64,000 nt of DNA from contig CM049312.1 in assembly GCA_026874595.1 (NCBI GenBank), forward strand, positions 51,711,429-51,775,428, written 5' to 3'. A model generated the notes under the pieces. It saw nothing but the letters and a program-made list of their open reading frames with translations, searched no databases and had not been told where the DNA came from. The translations under genes and the position numbers were made by a program. The DNA comes from Sipunculus nudus (lineage: Eukaryota > Annelida > Sipuncula > Golfingiida > Sipunculidae). This document shows positions 34,000 through 47,125 of the stretch, in pieces; position 1 is the first letter of the stretch, and every line of letters starts with the position of its first letter.

Positions 34000-35520
34000 T
34001 ATGTTTTATTCTATCTTTTAAACCTCAGCCTAAAAAGGCTGATTGGCTATTGTACTCACCCATGCCATCTGACCGTCCGTTCAGCATCCCTTAACACCTG
34101 TGAGAGGGATATCTCAAAAAGAATTAAACATATGTGCTTCATTTCTTCAGGGGAGAGGCATATCAACAAGTTCTTGGTCAAGTTCAAAGATGGGTCACCT
34201 TGACCTACTTTTCAAGGTCACATAACTATTTATAGAAAAAATCTTATGACCTCATATCTGGGACACAACTAGATGGATATTTATGAAACAAGTTACATGG
34301 TGTGATTGTTGGCCTTGATGATCTGTAACTGCTACTCAGGTACAAAGATGGGTCATTTGTGCCTGTACATGTTGCTAAAGACTTACAGGTAATCGCCTGA
34401 AGTGGTTTTATCATACAGATATATAGGACTTCCATCACTAGACATACAAGTTTTGCAGATACTATGTCTTCACAAGGGTTCCATCGCTGTGACGGTGTTT
34501 GTTTTTACGGAGAACACCTCTGAGGACCTTGGAACAATCTTTCCAAAACCCAGCATATTTATTGGTCACGTGTGCAACAAAGACTAGTGGTGCCACCTGC
34601 AATCCTTTCTTGCAGTTTAAATCTGGGTGTCTTAGTCATAACAGCCCATATCACAGGAGTGGTTCAATATATTTAGCTGAAATTGTGCATATCAATAGAT
34701 CTTGGATCTCTCCAAGATGGAGTGGCGCCACCAAAAATAATTATCGCATTGCATCCATCCATGCATTTGCCATCTGTTCATCTTAGTGATTGGTTCAAGG
34801 TAATTGGCTGAAATTGTTCATGTCCTTAGATCTTGGATACTTCCATCTCGTACCCAAGACTGGTGGCGCCAGTTGTGTTTGGGTGGAGTCCATCTGTGTG
34901 TTTCCTTTAGGTGTAAATTACTCATATCTTAGGAGTGGTTCAAGGTATTTTTCTGAAATTTAGCATGTCAATCCATCTGGAGAGTTTTCTCTGAGACCAG
35001 ACAGCTGGCATCACCTACCTTCCAGTTTTTTGTAGAATACATTGATGTCCTTTCTCAGGAATGGTTTGCCATATTGGCCTGAAATTATGCATGTCCATAG
35101 ATCTTGGATACCTCCATCTTGTACTCGATACTGGTGGTGCCATCTGCAGTTGTTTTCGGTGGCATGCATCCATGTGTTTGCTTTGGGTGAAAATTGTTCA
35201 TATCTCAGGAATGGTTCTATGTATTGGTCTGAAATTAGGCATGTCTATCTTGGAGAGTATTTTGTAGACCAGACAGTTGGTGCCAAGTACATTCCTGTTT
35301 TTGTAGAATACATTGATGAACTTTTCCCAGAAGTGGTTTGTCATATTAGCCTGAAATTATGCATGTCCATAGATCATGGATTCCTTAAACTAGTACTCTA
35401 GGCTGGTGGAACCATCTGCAATTGTTTTTGTGTTGTGACCATCCATGCGTCTGCTTTCGGTGAAAATTTTTTAATATCCCAGGAGTGGTTCAATGTATTT
35501 GTCTGTAATTCTAATATTTA
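34000..35520 (+). repeat. eroded Helitron-type modules
   Basis: At 34446 the text GTTTTGCAGATACTATGTCTTC resembles the Helitron 5' end (TTTTGCGGATACTATGTTTTC). Downstream are diverged modules with CTCATATCTCAGGA, TGAAATTATGCATGTCCATA and CTGGTGGCGCCA or mutated forms of the palindrome (34590, 34725, 34860, 35130, 35275, 35405). Older than the blocks in intron 2. Confidence 0.65.
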
Positions 35521-35524
35521 AATA

Positions 35525-36492
35525 TGTCGAGGGAAGACTGAGAATCTGGGAAGATCCGGAAAAATCAGAATTCTAATTTTGAGAAAATGAGAATCCAGAG
35601 ATATGAAGGGATTCCCATTCTTCCCAGGAAGAATGAGAATTCTCATTCTTTCTGGGACAAATGAGAATTCCAGTCCCTCCCGGGAAAATTGATAATTCTC
35701 ATTTTTTCCGAGAGAGATTGTTATTCACTTTTGAAATTCAAACGTGGAAAAAATGACAGTTCTCTCAGTCGCATCTGAATTCTTTATTCCTCCTTTTAAA
35801 CATGCCTGGAACTAACATGAAAATATCTGGTTCATTAATTCATTTATAATTGTGCCATGTTAAACTTTTTCATGCAACTTTTCATCAGTGTTAGAGATTA
35901 AAATGAACTATATATATTTTACCCCAGTTACACACTTTTGTTTTGCATATAAAATAACAGGTATATGTTTTTCATGTATAGATGTCAAAAGCTCACTGAC
36001 AACTTGTCAGATATGTTAGTCAATCTAACATAGATGATTTTCTTCACTGAATTGTAGATTAAAAATATTCACATCTAGAAATCTTTATAATTGAATCATA
36101 TGTGCTAAGAACTAATATGTAAATATCATGTGTGAATAAAACTGATTTTAACAGAAATGTGTTTTCTACTTTTTTCCTGACAAAAAATGTTACTGTTCTT
36201 TTAGCAATGGTCAGTTAATAACATTAAAGTTTGGTTATAAATACCGTAGTAAAATATGCAAACTTAACCCACCTTAACTATTAAAAGGATATCATTTAAC
36301 AAAGTGGAGCTGGCTGGGAAAAATAAGAATTCTGGTTTTTCCCGGGAAAAAACAAAATTCTCATTCTTTCCGGGAAAAATGAGAATCAAATTATAGTATG
36401 AAATGATTCTCATTTTTCCCGGGAAGAATGGGAATTCTCATTTTTCCCAGGAGGATTTCAGATCTTCCCAGATTTTCATTCTTCCCTCGACA
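35525..36492. mobile_element. 968-bp TIR transposon with TGTCGAGGGAAGA ends
   Basis: The left end TGTCGAGGGAAGACTGAGAA is repeated inverted at the right end (CAGATTTTCATTCTTCCCTC then GACA), a TIR of about 32 bp with TA on both flanks (35523-35524; 36493-36494). Inside both ends lie many short AATGAGAATTCTCATT-type palindromes and CCCGGGAA words. No transposase. The TA target suggests the Tc1/mariner group or a relative. Confidence 0.8.
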
Positions 36493-37190
36493 TATACATA
36501 CTCTTTGCTGAACTGTGTCCCTAACACTGGTAAATAATATAGAATTAAATTACCTTGACTAATAGTAAACTCAGTTGATTAAAGAGATTATTATATTACA
36601 ATTAAAATTAGACTGTATTTGATAATAATTATAATAATAAAAACAATATTAATACAACCTCAACCATAAAGAATCGTAACACCAATGTATCAACACCGTA
36701 TCCAATCCATAGCAGAATTGCGGGTAACCTTGACAAACTGTAGAAACCCCTTGATGTTCCATGGTGATACCTTATTGCTTGCCAACACTGCTCTGGTGTA
36801 CTGTAGCCTACCATGGTGGTCTGAAGAACATCCTCCACATTACCTGCTTCTGCCAGGGTGTAGTTTTTGTGATATCTTGGTACAAAGTAGAGTTACCCTA
36901 GTACAGCTGTAGCCCATTATTTTACCACAGAAATTTTTGTGATCACCACATTTTGATACGGTTTATAGCACAGTGATTATCTGGGGGATAAGTGCCATGA
37001 CAGTGTGACCAAAACTTTAGTGAACATAATAACACATTAGACATACCTGTTTGGATTAGGTGAATATATTGATGTGTCCAGTATCAGTGTCTACAGATCA
37101 GGATGGTATACAGACATGTCCTAGATTGATGTCTACAAGACTGATTTACCTTAAATCATAAATCAATTTTGTGTTTGTCTGTGATTGTTA
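36493..37190 (+). other. intron 3 sequence, no recognised feature
   Basis: AT-rich at first, then mixed sequence. Short open frames on both strands overlap and resemble nothing I know. Confidence 0.45.
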
Positions 37191-38290
37191 GCGAACCTGT
37201 GAGCTTATGCGATGGTACGGCGTCGTCCGTCATGCGTCGTGTGTCGTGCATCTTGTGTTGTCTGTACGTTAACCATAGCTATCTCAAAAACAGCAGGAGC
37301 TAGCATCACCAAATTTTTTGCAAATAATCAGTCATCCAAAAAACTATATCAGATTTTGTTTATTTTTTTTCTAACTGCATTTTCTTAGATTTTATAGGGA
37401 AAAGCTAAAAAAGCTTTAAAAATCTTCTTCTCCGAAACTGTCCAGCCAAATTGTCCAATATTTCCCAGAAATGATCCCTGGAACAATCTTTCTCAAGTTT
37501 GTTCGAATGGTTACAGTTTGGAGATTTTTGGCCGAGTTACAGGAGGTTGAACTTTGTTAACTGTGCAAAAAAGCATATTAAAATTTAAATCTCAGAAAGG
37601 GCTGGAGCTATCATCACCAAATTTTATGCCAATGTTGGTCACATATGTCATATCTTAAATTGAGGTATTGGTGGCGCCACCTGCATCGGCCTTTTTTGTA
37701 CGGGGTCATTAGTGCCTGTATCACACTGAGGGCTACAAAAACTTCTTCTCTGAAACCATATGGCCAAAATGTTTAATATCGCACAGAAATGATCCTAGGG
37801 TAGTGCTTTCTGAAGTTTGTTCAAATGGTCTCTTTTCAGTGACTTTTGGCTAAGTTATGGGAAGCTGAATTTAGTCATATGCCATAACAGCCCATTTTAG
37901 CTCAGTGGCTACAAAGATCTTCTTCTCAAAAACCACTGGGCCAAATTCTTAAATTAATTATCCTTAGATGTTGATAAATCAAGTTTGTTCAAATGGTTTT
38001 GGTTCAGTGATTTTTGGCTGAGTTATGTATGGGAAGCTTAACTTAGCCATTTTGCTGTATTTTCCCATATGAGTTACAAACCTGCAAAACGTTTTATGAC
38101 TGATGCCACTGAGGCCAATTTATTTAATATTTCACAAGAATAATCCTCTTAATAATTCTTATAATAATTGTTTTTTATGGTTCAAAAGAATGAATTTTGG
38201 CTGAATTATAAAGATAGAATTGAGTCATTTTACCATATATGTTAGCTGTGTGATGCTGTTACATCTAGCCTGGCACCAGTTTATCAGCAT
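37191..38290 (+). repeat. family C dispersed element, copy 1
   Basis: Begins AGCGAACCTGTGAGCTTATG then CGATGG and continues with CTATCTCAAAAACAGC, TCTTCTTCTCCGAAACTG, GATCCTAGGGTAGTGC and repeated TTGGCTGAGTTAT modules. The same series starts at 63233. It contains CTGTACGTTAAC and one GGTGGCGCCACC (37670). The right border is vague. No coding capacity. Confidence 0.75.
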
Positions 38291-39170
38291 CTATTACATC
38301 GTGCCACTAGACATTTAGATTTCAGGTTATATTTGGTTAATATTGACAAGAAAGTTTTTTTAAAAGCTTTTAAAAAATTTAGATTTATGATTTAAGTTAT
38401 TCATCATACCATGCAATGTTACAATCATGGATATTCAGCTCTCTGTGGCTTTATAAAGACAACTGTACATGGATTATAATTATTGGTATCCCTACTCAAC
38501 TTAGTTCAAGAATTTGCCATCAATGATATATATCTGTATTTTAATTTTGCATTCAGTATGCATCTGTAATAATTTTACATATATTCCTGATTTCTTTTTT
38601 ATAAAAAGTCAGCTGAAAAGCATTTTGTATAAGGAAAATAAATTTCAAAGTTATTTCAAGTAGGGACCACTTTTGTGTACAGATGGCAGCACTTGGTTTA
38701 CCATTGACAGGTGCCAGTGCCTTGATGTTGGCCATTAGCCAAGATGATGTCAGCTCTATAAATAGTTTTGGTACACAGAGCCAGGATTGGAAGAAGTGCA
38801 GCCAGGTATAGGTCAAGAGTTCACTCAGTGCAGTAGCTGCATTCTATTTATAGCTTTGGCAGACTGCTCACTGCATCATATTTAGCACCAAAGTTCAGCC
38901 TGAATCTATTTATAGCTTTGGCAGACTGCCAACTGTGTCAGATTATGCAACAGGTCAAGAGTTCACTCAGTGCAGCCTGGTACAGGTCAAAAGTTCACTC
39001 AGTCTAGCCAGGTGCAGGTCCAGAGTTCACTCAATGCAGTAGCTTGAGGCAGCAATTTGTCACAGGTCACTCGGGGGCCAATGCCTTACTCACCTAAGCC
39101 TTGTCAGCCCAGTGCATCAAACTCTGGGAAAGTTTGATGTATTGGACTTATACCTGTCTATGCGTCTTTG
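38291..39170 (+). other. intron 3 sequence with an irregular 25-bp repeat
   Basis: Between 38800 and 39050 the motif CAGGTCAAGAGTTCACTCAG recurs four to five times, mixed with a duplicated TCTATTTATAGCTTTGGCAG. Otherwise nothing is recognised. Confidence 0.6.
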
Positions 39171-39899
39171 ATGGTATTCTCATTTACAAGACAGGTGGTG
39201 CCACCTACATTGACTTTTGCAGTGTATGCGCCTGCTTATTTCTACAGAGGAATTTGATACATCAGCCTAAAATTGGGTATGTTTATACATATCGGGTAGC
39301 TTTATAGTTTACAAGACTGGTGGCGCCACCTGCAACCATTTTTGCACAGCGTCCATCTGTTCATCGGCCTTGGGATAAAATTACTCATATCTCGGCAGTG
39401 GTTTGACTTATCCACCTGAAATTTTGCAGGTTTATACATCCTTGACAACTTTCTTGTTTTATGACAGGTGGCGCCACCTACATTTAAATTTACGCTGCAG
39501 ACATCCAAGCTCATATCTCAGGAACCATTTGACCGATTTGGCAAAAATTTTGCTTACATAGCTCTTTATCGCACGCAAAACTGGTGGACCAAATTGCCAC
39601 CATTTTTGCACAGCGTCTGTCTGTTCTTGTGCCATGGGCTAAAATCACTCATATCTCAGTAGTGGTTTGACTTATCTGCCTAAAATTTTGCATGTTTATA
39701 CATCTTGGACGACTTCTGGATTTTGTGGTAGGTGGCGCAACCTACATACACAATTCGGCTGTAGACATCAAGGCTATTATGCAACACACCTCACTCTATT
39801 TCCCCTTGCCACTCAATCCATGCCTCACTTCACCTTTCCTACTCTTGACTTTGGTGGATAGATGTAGTCGCTTGTTGACTACCCATATTCAAGTTTTTG
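39171..39899 (+). repeat. Helitron-derived modules with an eroded 3' terminus
   Basis: GGTGGCGCCACC at 39319 and 39467 in the usual module context, ending with a mutated terminal hairpin TGTAGTCGCTTGTTGACTAC (39863-39882) and CAAG in place of CTAG. Same layout as 29200-29331. Confidence 0.75.
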
Positions 39900-39989
39900 T
39901 GTTGTGTGCACCCATGCCAGAATTGCAGTAGTGATGTTTGTTTAATTGTTTCTTGTTCTAAGTGTTTAGTACTTGCATTGTTCATATAC

Positions 39990-40110
39990 ATGTTACACAT
40001 GTTCTTGAAAAGTAATGGTACAGCATTGAAGCATTATACCTGGTGTAATCTCATTGCACAGGTTCGCATTAGACCTGTAGGCCTTGTGTTTTAGGATTGG
40101 TAAACTATAC
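39990..40110 (+). repeat. short dispersed repeat, partner at 50430-50550
   Basis: Both places share GAAGCATTATACCTG, CACAGGTTYGCATTAGRCCT and GTAGGCCTTGT followed by AGGATTGG. No coding capacity. Confidence 0.65.
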
Positions 40111-42889
40111 ATTAACATACTATTACTGCTTACATCAATCACAGTGGAAGAAACACATTTCCAGTTATCTATCAGTTTTGATTCTTTAGCCATTGCACAA
40201 ACTGGATCTGATAGGAACTCTTCACTTTGAAGTGCTCAGTTCTGGGAGCAGCATGTAGTTAAGAATGAGTGTTAAGTAGTGTTTTCCTTTGGTTTATGCA
40301 TGCCAAGGCTCGAAATAAGTGGTATTGCAATGCAAAATGGACCTGCTGTGAACCAGTTTCCATTTCCTATAGCTGTGTCTGCAAATCAATTAAAATGCAT
40401 GTCTCCCCTTTTGAGGAGAATGTTCTCTGAGACATTCCTGCGTGGTGAAATGCAGCTTAAACAACAGTAAATATGTATATCAGGAACACAGGTGTGTGAC
40501 AATAGACCGCAGCATTTGATTAATTCTCATGTGAGTGAGCTCCCTTGAACAATGTTGAAACTAACATGTGCTTGCTGCATAAGTTTCCTGGAAAGCTAAT
40601 CCTCTTGACACCTGTGACACCTGACCCACACGCCCATTGGTTGACCTCGACTTTACTTGAATAGACGTCATCTGACCTCTGACCCCACTCAACTGAATAA
40701 CCGTTGTGTTTTTGCACTGACAAGAACATTCCCGCTTCTGTGGACTGGACTTGCCAAATAGCATTCAGCAATGTGAATCAGAAAGCCAAATATTTGTAAT
40801 TATTTTGGCTAAGCAATTTATCCTCGTTCAATAAAGGGCCAATATAACTTTCAATGTGCCTGTTTTTTACAATTTCATCAAAATCATAACCAGGTCTAAC
40901 AAAGTGCTTGTGATGTCAATTTCCACATTGTCAGTGAAATTCATCATTACAAGTCTGTCAAATTTCTGAATATGCTAAAATGTGGTGGAAAAATAAAGAT
41001 AAAAAATAAATAATGTGTTCTTATGCCCCTATCCCATAATCTGATCCATTTTTCAGAGCATTTCTTTCTGTCACAGGTAATGAAACACTCACATAGGCCT
41101 ATATATCCACACAAGGTACCAAATGTGATTGGCTTAGGTGGCGAGAAGGCATTAGTCAATCAATGCAAATTGCCAGTCCTTTCCTGAGGGCACACATATA
41201 ACTTGCTTGCAGCATTTAAAGAATAATACAAACATGTTCCTGTCGAACAAAGTAGGAATGGTAAAAACTGCTCGATATAAATTTATAATTTTGGTGTTCG
41301 GGTCAGAGGGAATAATAATGTCGTCTGACAGGGATGAAATGTACCTAGAAAAGAAAGAAGAGCTCCTTCAGATGAGTGCTTAACTATCACCAGTTTTAGA
41401 ATCCTACATGCATTGTCAGGTGTAACTCTCCCTGTACAAAAATGTAAAAGCCCATCACAAAAACAAGCTTCAATAAACCTTAGAATGTGGACAAATAATA
41501 ATTGTGAAAGCATCAGCCATGTGCTAAAACTTACCACACAGTAGAAACAACTCAACCTTATGGACTTGGTTTCAAAACTTAAAACACTTGTTCAGGCTGT
41601 GCCATTTTGGTATCAATGACTTTGAGGTGGACAAAGAATTAAGTCGCTTTCACTGTTCGGTTGAATCATAGACAGGCCTGGGGTCAGTTTAGCAGGAGTG
41701 CCAAAGAACACACTTTTATGAAGCTCTGGTCCCTCTTTCAGCGAAAGTTACTCATTCCAAAGACAGGTCTGTTGGGTTTGTGGTGCCATTGAATGGGAGT
41801 GAAAACCAGAGGAAGAGAAAAATAATGGCCAGGACCACTTCTGTCTCTAACAAGATAAATAAAACTGAAAGTAAATATTTAGTATACATCTGTTGATGTT
41901 GTGAACTAAAAGCATTCACATTTATTGCACTGTATTTATTATATTCACTTATATAGGGAAAAGTAAACTAATTTTGTCATGATAAATCCTCTTATTCATC
42001 CACAATTGACAAATAAGGAAACATAATTCTGTCACGATGCTCCTGCCTGTTAACCCTTACTATATGTATAACATTTGATTATTACTCAGCTTATATCCTG
42101 TTTTTATGCACTGCTAATAAAAATATTCCATGAGCATGAGCTTTACGCTTAAAAACCATTTGCCATGTTTTGGTCCCTTAAGTCGGCATCGCATGTTTTC
42201 TCAAATAAAATTTTATATGAGCCTGAGGTTCTGACAGGTGGCTCAATGTTAAAGATATGGTAAATTTTTTACATTAATCATTTCAATAAAATAAGATATG
42301 CTTTTCTCTGTTTTACATTGTAGATTAGATATTGCGTGGGCTTAAAAGTTCATGGTTTTGATTCAAAAACATACCATGGGGTATTTGTTTTCTTGGTAAG
42401 AGACTGAAATTGTTTGCAGCTTGTGGTTTATTAATACCTACAGAAATGCAATAAAACAAGAATAAACAATACATCTGTGAATCTACTGAGATGCCCATCA
42501 CAACGCATGTCTGTACCTCAGTCAGTTGGTCATTGTTAATTGAACAAAAAAGCCTTGCATGGCCCCAGCCTAGTAAGGGAATTAATTAATCAGCCGCGAC
42601 AGACACATGTCGGGCCATGGATTAGTTCCATATGTTAGAACACCTGATCACGTAATGCTGACAGAAAACATTAACCCTCACTTGAACGAAAGAAAATTTC
42701 CTGGGACCGTTAACAAGGAATTTTTGTACACCCTCTTATGATGGGAGTATTATGGTATACGGACTGTCAGTCTGTTAACTTTAGTGTTGCCATGATAACT
42801 TACCAGGGCTGTGATGGGTTTTCGCGAATCTCACCGTAGGTAATTACCAACAGATTATCTCACCCAAGTTCGATAATTGGCAGTGTCAA
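40111..42889 (+). other. intron 3 sequence without recognised gene
   Basis: Mixed unique intron. Short frames (for example 40279-40470 plus, 41283-41555 minus) have no recognisable domain or splice support. No repeats were noted beyond simple AT runs. Confidence 0.45.
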
Positions 42890-43490
42890 GGCATATTTGA
42901 CAAGGTCACAGGTCACTCAGCTACTTCATGGTGCTGCCGCGATAACTTACAGAGAATAAGAAAGATTTTGATAAAACACATAAGAAATGTTAATCAATAA
43001 AATATCCCGCCTAAGTTTGAATTCAAGCGAAATCCATGCATATTTAATGAGGTCAGTGGTCACCGCACTGAAGAGGCACCTTGATGACTTATCAAAAATC
43101 CTAGTTTCATGAAACTCATTATGCTTACTTAACAATAGACTTTCTTATCTGATTTACATTCTCATCAAAATTCATGTATATTAAATGAGGTCAAAGGTCA
43201 CCCCGCTTTGGAGGTACCTTTGTTACTAACAAAAATCCAATGGATTTACATGAAACTCATTTAACATATTTACCAATAGACTATCTTACCTGATTAACAT
43301 TCTCATCAAAATTGACACATATTTAACAAGGTCACAGGTCACCACACTTTGGAGGTACCTTGGTGACTTACAAAAATCCTTTGGATTTACATGAAACTCA
43401 TGATACATATTTTCCAATAGTTTCTCACCTGAATTACATTCATATCAAAATTCACGCATATTAAATGAGGTCAGAGGTCACCAGATACAA
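42890..43490 (+). repeat. about 140-bp tandem repeat with AGGTCA pairs
   Basis: Four to five units with period near 140 bp, each carrying a pair of AGGTCA-like half-sites (42901, 43049, 43188, 43328, 43468), TTGGAGGTACCTT, ACATGAAACTCAT and ATTCTCATCAAAATT. At 43188-43200 the pair is exactly AGGTCAAAGGTCA. Confidence 0.85.
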
Positions 43491-43933
43491 GACGGGCGTA
43501 TAATGCATATTTGTGGTGCTTTTGTTTAACTTATCAAACCAGTATTCACATTTAAGGCTAAATCACGAAAGGTGCTGTCAGAGAAGAGGTCTTCTGGGCG
43601 TTCAAAATACAAACCATTTGAAGACTATATTTTTGGAGACAGATATTTTACTCTGCTGAATATTGTTCGGGCATAATGTGCATACTAATATTTTGTGACT
43701 CTTAGGTATGGCTTATATATATATACAACAACTATTGGCAGTATCCAGGAAGATGTCTTATAAATGTCTCACTTTTATGCACAGAAGGATATTCAGCAGT
43801 ATTGAGAAGAATTTTCTCTACATTCATGCCCCAAGGTAATGGTTATAAGTTGACATGGCCTAATCTTTTAACAATGAAAAGCTGTGCTGCGGAACCTTTG
43901 GAAAATAGTTGGTAACTGTGCCACATGCATGTA

Positions 43934-45215
43934 CAGTCTCACCTCTCTTATTCGCCCATTGTTCATCCGGCAACCTCGCCTATCGCCAACAAATGACAAA
44001 GTCCCGATTTCCTTACAGTACCTTGTTCATTTGCCAACCTCGCTATCTGCCATCCGCCAGGTGCTTTTTTACCCAAATGTGCCACATTCTCTTGATCATA
44101 GGCCAACTTTCTCATTCCAGCTTAAGACAAGTCTGAAATATTTCGTCAAGCCGGGGTGTTATCCCTCAGGCTCAGCTGCCCTGGCTGTGTCTGTGGTTTC
44201 AACATGTCACGCCTCACTGCTTATTGATGACTTAACACCCTTGAGTTGTTTTGGGACAGCTGTCATTTAATGAGGCAAACCAGATGAGTAGTTTTAAGAA
44301 ATTAACAGGGGTACGAGGTCAAGCCATGTATACTTATTGTGTACAGACAACAGCGAACCTAGCGGGATGACCCTTTGTGATGCAGTTCGCTGGACGAAGC
44401 GTTCCAGGGATTCTGTAAGCAGCGCCACCATTGGCTATTGTTGGAAACACGAAGGATTTATACCAAGGGATAACCAGCCAAATGAAACAGATGGGCAGAG
44501 CGTTCCAGAAGCAAACAGTATCCTTCTGCTTCTTCAACGAGTGACAGATTGCCTCGGGATTGACCACAGTGCACGCATTTCTCATCAGAAATTTATCAAT
44601 TCCTATCAAGATATAGGAACAGCACAACTTTTGAGCGATCAAGATATTGTGGAAACAGTGACAGACTACAATGAAACAGCCTGTCTGACCCCTGAACTTA
44701 AGTAAATAGTTTTCCAACTTAAGCACACATCTGCCGAAGTCTGTAGGGCCATGGAGACCATCTTATGATATTTCAAGAGCTACAGCTACAGTGAACTGTC
44801 TGATTTTGACATATTTTGCAGAATGGACCAAAGCACAACAGCTCTTCAGTCACAAGCTGGCAAACAATGCTCCATTACTGAACTCTATGGGGGCTGACTC
44901 CGATTAAAGTGAAACGGCACAAGGGGAATTTTTATATTTTGACCCAGTATATTTTACATGTATATCTTTGTTAATTAATTGTACACACTGTATTTTTCTG
45001 TAGTTATTTGTAAATTTTTCTTTCTGGGTGATTAAAGTTATATAAATGTATAGAATATTATTTTTTTATATGACTAGTTAAAGACGAGCCAAAGAAATGC
45101 ATGGCCTGATTTTATCTACGCTGCACATCCCAGTTGGACTTGATCAACCGCCACCCTCACTTACGGCTGAAAATTCCCCCAGTCCCAAGGTTGGCGAATA
45201 AAAGAGAATAGACTG
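43934..45215 (+). mobile_element. pogo/Tigger-like DNA transposon relic
   Basis: The left end CAGTCTCACCTCTCTTATTC and the inverted right end (minus strand CAGTCTATTCTCTTTTATTC) form a TIR flanked by TA on both sides (43932-43933; 45216-45217). The sequence continues GCCAACC on the right and GCCAACCTCG repeatedly on the left. It encloses a C-terminal transposase remnant at 44337-44705. Size 1282 bp; intact relatives are longer, so an internal deletion is likely. Confidence 0.75.
44337..44705 (+). pseudogene. C-terminal fragment of a Tigger/pogo-type transposase
   Basis: The 122-codon frame includes DAVRWTKRSRDSVSSATIGY then CWKHEGFI. Tigger and CENP-B-like DDE transposases have an Asp-Ala-x-x-W-x-x-x-A-W-x-x-V-x-x-x-T-I-x-x-C-(F/W)-x-(H/K)-A-G-F block near the C-terminus, so the order and spacing match. 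The rest is acidic and matches nothing specific. The helix-turn-helix and most of the DDE core are gone. It lies inside matching TIRs, which supports the call. Confidence 0.65.
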
Positions 45216-47125
45216 TAATGTAAACTACAATTCGTTTATGTTATGGGTGCAGTAACATATGCAGTTTTACACCATTCTCTCCATATATATATATATATAT
45301 ATATTTACATGCTATTCGATCTGCATGTTTTGTAATAATAATAATAATAATAATTAATAAAGACGTATACCCTTTTGGTTGTTATAAGTATAATATACCA
45401 CCGAAATGGCCAGTAATTATGGCTTTTATTAATTTTTTACTGCTAAGACTTTCACTGCTTACAGCCTTACAAATTGACAATGTTTGCATTTAAGATACAA
45501 AAATAAAACCATTTTGACATTGAAATCTGATCTCATGGTATTACATTAGATAAACTAAGAAACACGACTTTTAAAATACACAGATGCACTTGCAGACTCG
45601 TGTGGGTATGGTGGAATATTGTTGATTTTTCATGGCAGACCAATATATCTGCGAAACCAAAGTAAAAGATAATGCCAGTTACTCATGTGGCGGACTGCAC
45701 TTGCTTGATGCAAATTTGTGTTGTTATACATTAACACCAAGCCTTACTAGTCAATATTTGGTTTCACTCTACCACAAAATACTATATTTTATCATATAGA
45801 AGGGCATATTACCATTATTTCTTGGAAAGAGGGTGTTATTCCGGGTCATTCCGGGATATTTTTGTGTTTAGGTAGACCACATTTGCTGTGATAGTGCTTC
45901 AGTGGTACTGAGGACATTGGATAAGGCTAGATGATAAAACATGGATCATCCATAAGATAACTTTCAGATTTACTCAGGCACTGTGAACATATGTGTGGCT
46001 AACCTACAAGATCATAATCCTACAAGGACTTCATGTGCCCACGGCAGGTGTTTTACGTGTAAATATTGATAGAATTTTGTTTCTGTTCTGAAGCTTAGCT
46101 TAGATTAAGCTTATTTGTTTTTACACACCTAACCCATCTTTCCATAGCACTAGCAGTGTGTGCATATACTTAATGAGCAGGAATATTGATGGTAATGTGA
46201 TAAATAGATACAGAAGCAGGTAACAGAGGGAGCCCTGGGTTTGAAACAGAAGGTTTTGAGGGTAGTTGTTCATTGATTGGACTGGCCTGAGCTGTGTTGT
46301 TGGGGTCATGGTCTTCATTAGCTGGCTAGGTAATTGCTGGTCAGATCACGAGGCTCATCCCTGGGCCTCCCACCAGTGGGCCTCACGGTGGTTTGAGGAG
46401 AGTCTCGTCATCACAAGACTTGTGGCTGGCAACATAATTTATTACCCACCTGAAGTGTTGATCTACATTTGTGCACAGACGGCACTTTATCATCGATGTT
46501 AGCAGGGTCTCCATCTGGGCAGTCTGTCAATGTCAAGACTATCACGTCTGACTTATCACTGATCTGACAAATCACTGACTGTCAGCGTACAAGCCATGTA
46601 TTATGGTCACCTGTGTAAGTACAAAGCTTATGTTGTTTATATTGTCAGGGGATGACTGTTTCTGTCCTGTCAGGCTAACAGCTTGTCTGGATGGTCCCCT
46701 TTGAAGAGCAAGCTGTTGAATACAAGATATGGGGCCTGTTTCTGTGCTGGTTATGTTAAACATCCAAGCATATTGATTTTGTGCTGCAGCCACAAGTGCA
46801 CAGGACAGCTGATTATTTCATAAACATTTACTGTGAATTCAGTTCTCAGGGTACAGCTGTACTGCTTTACAGTTTGATATTATTTATTTAGAGCATGTGT
46901 CTGCTGGTTTCAGGTGAGCACTCCCTGTTACCAGTACCAGCAGACTTGTGACCATTCTGGCTGCAGACAGGTACAATATCAGTTGAACCATTGTTTATGT
47001 GTTACATCAAAACTTCCAATGAACATACATGTTTATGTATTTTTAATTTTAATCCTAATTCTATTATTTTCTTGAACATTTTGGCGAATTTCAGACCTTT
47101 ACATTATTTTGCTTGTATTTTTTTT
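45216..47125 (+). other. intron 3 sequence with small simple repeats
   Basis: (TA)n at about 45282-45305 and (AAT)n at 45332-45352. No gene is recognised. A possible exon-like piece at 46920-46974 was rejected because it would stop in the MED15 frame. Confidence 0.5.

Noticed and set aside
36685-36912. 75-codon plus-strand frame in intron 3
   Set aside because: It overlaps an opposite-strand frame of similar length and has no recognisable motif or splice support.
46920-46974. Exon-like segment bounded by TTTCAG and GTACAA in MED15 intron 3
   Set aside because: In the phase required after exon 3 it stops after 12 codons, so it would truncate MED15.
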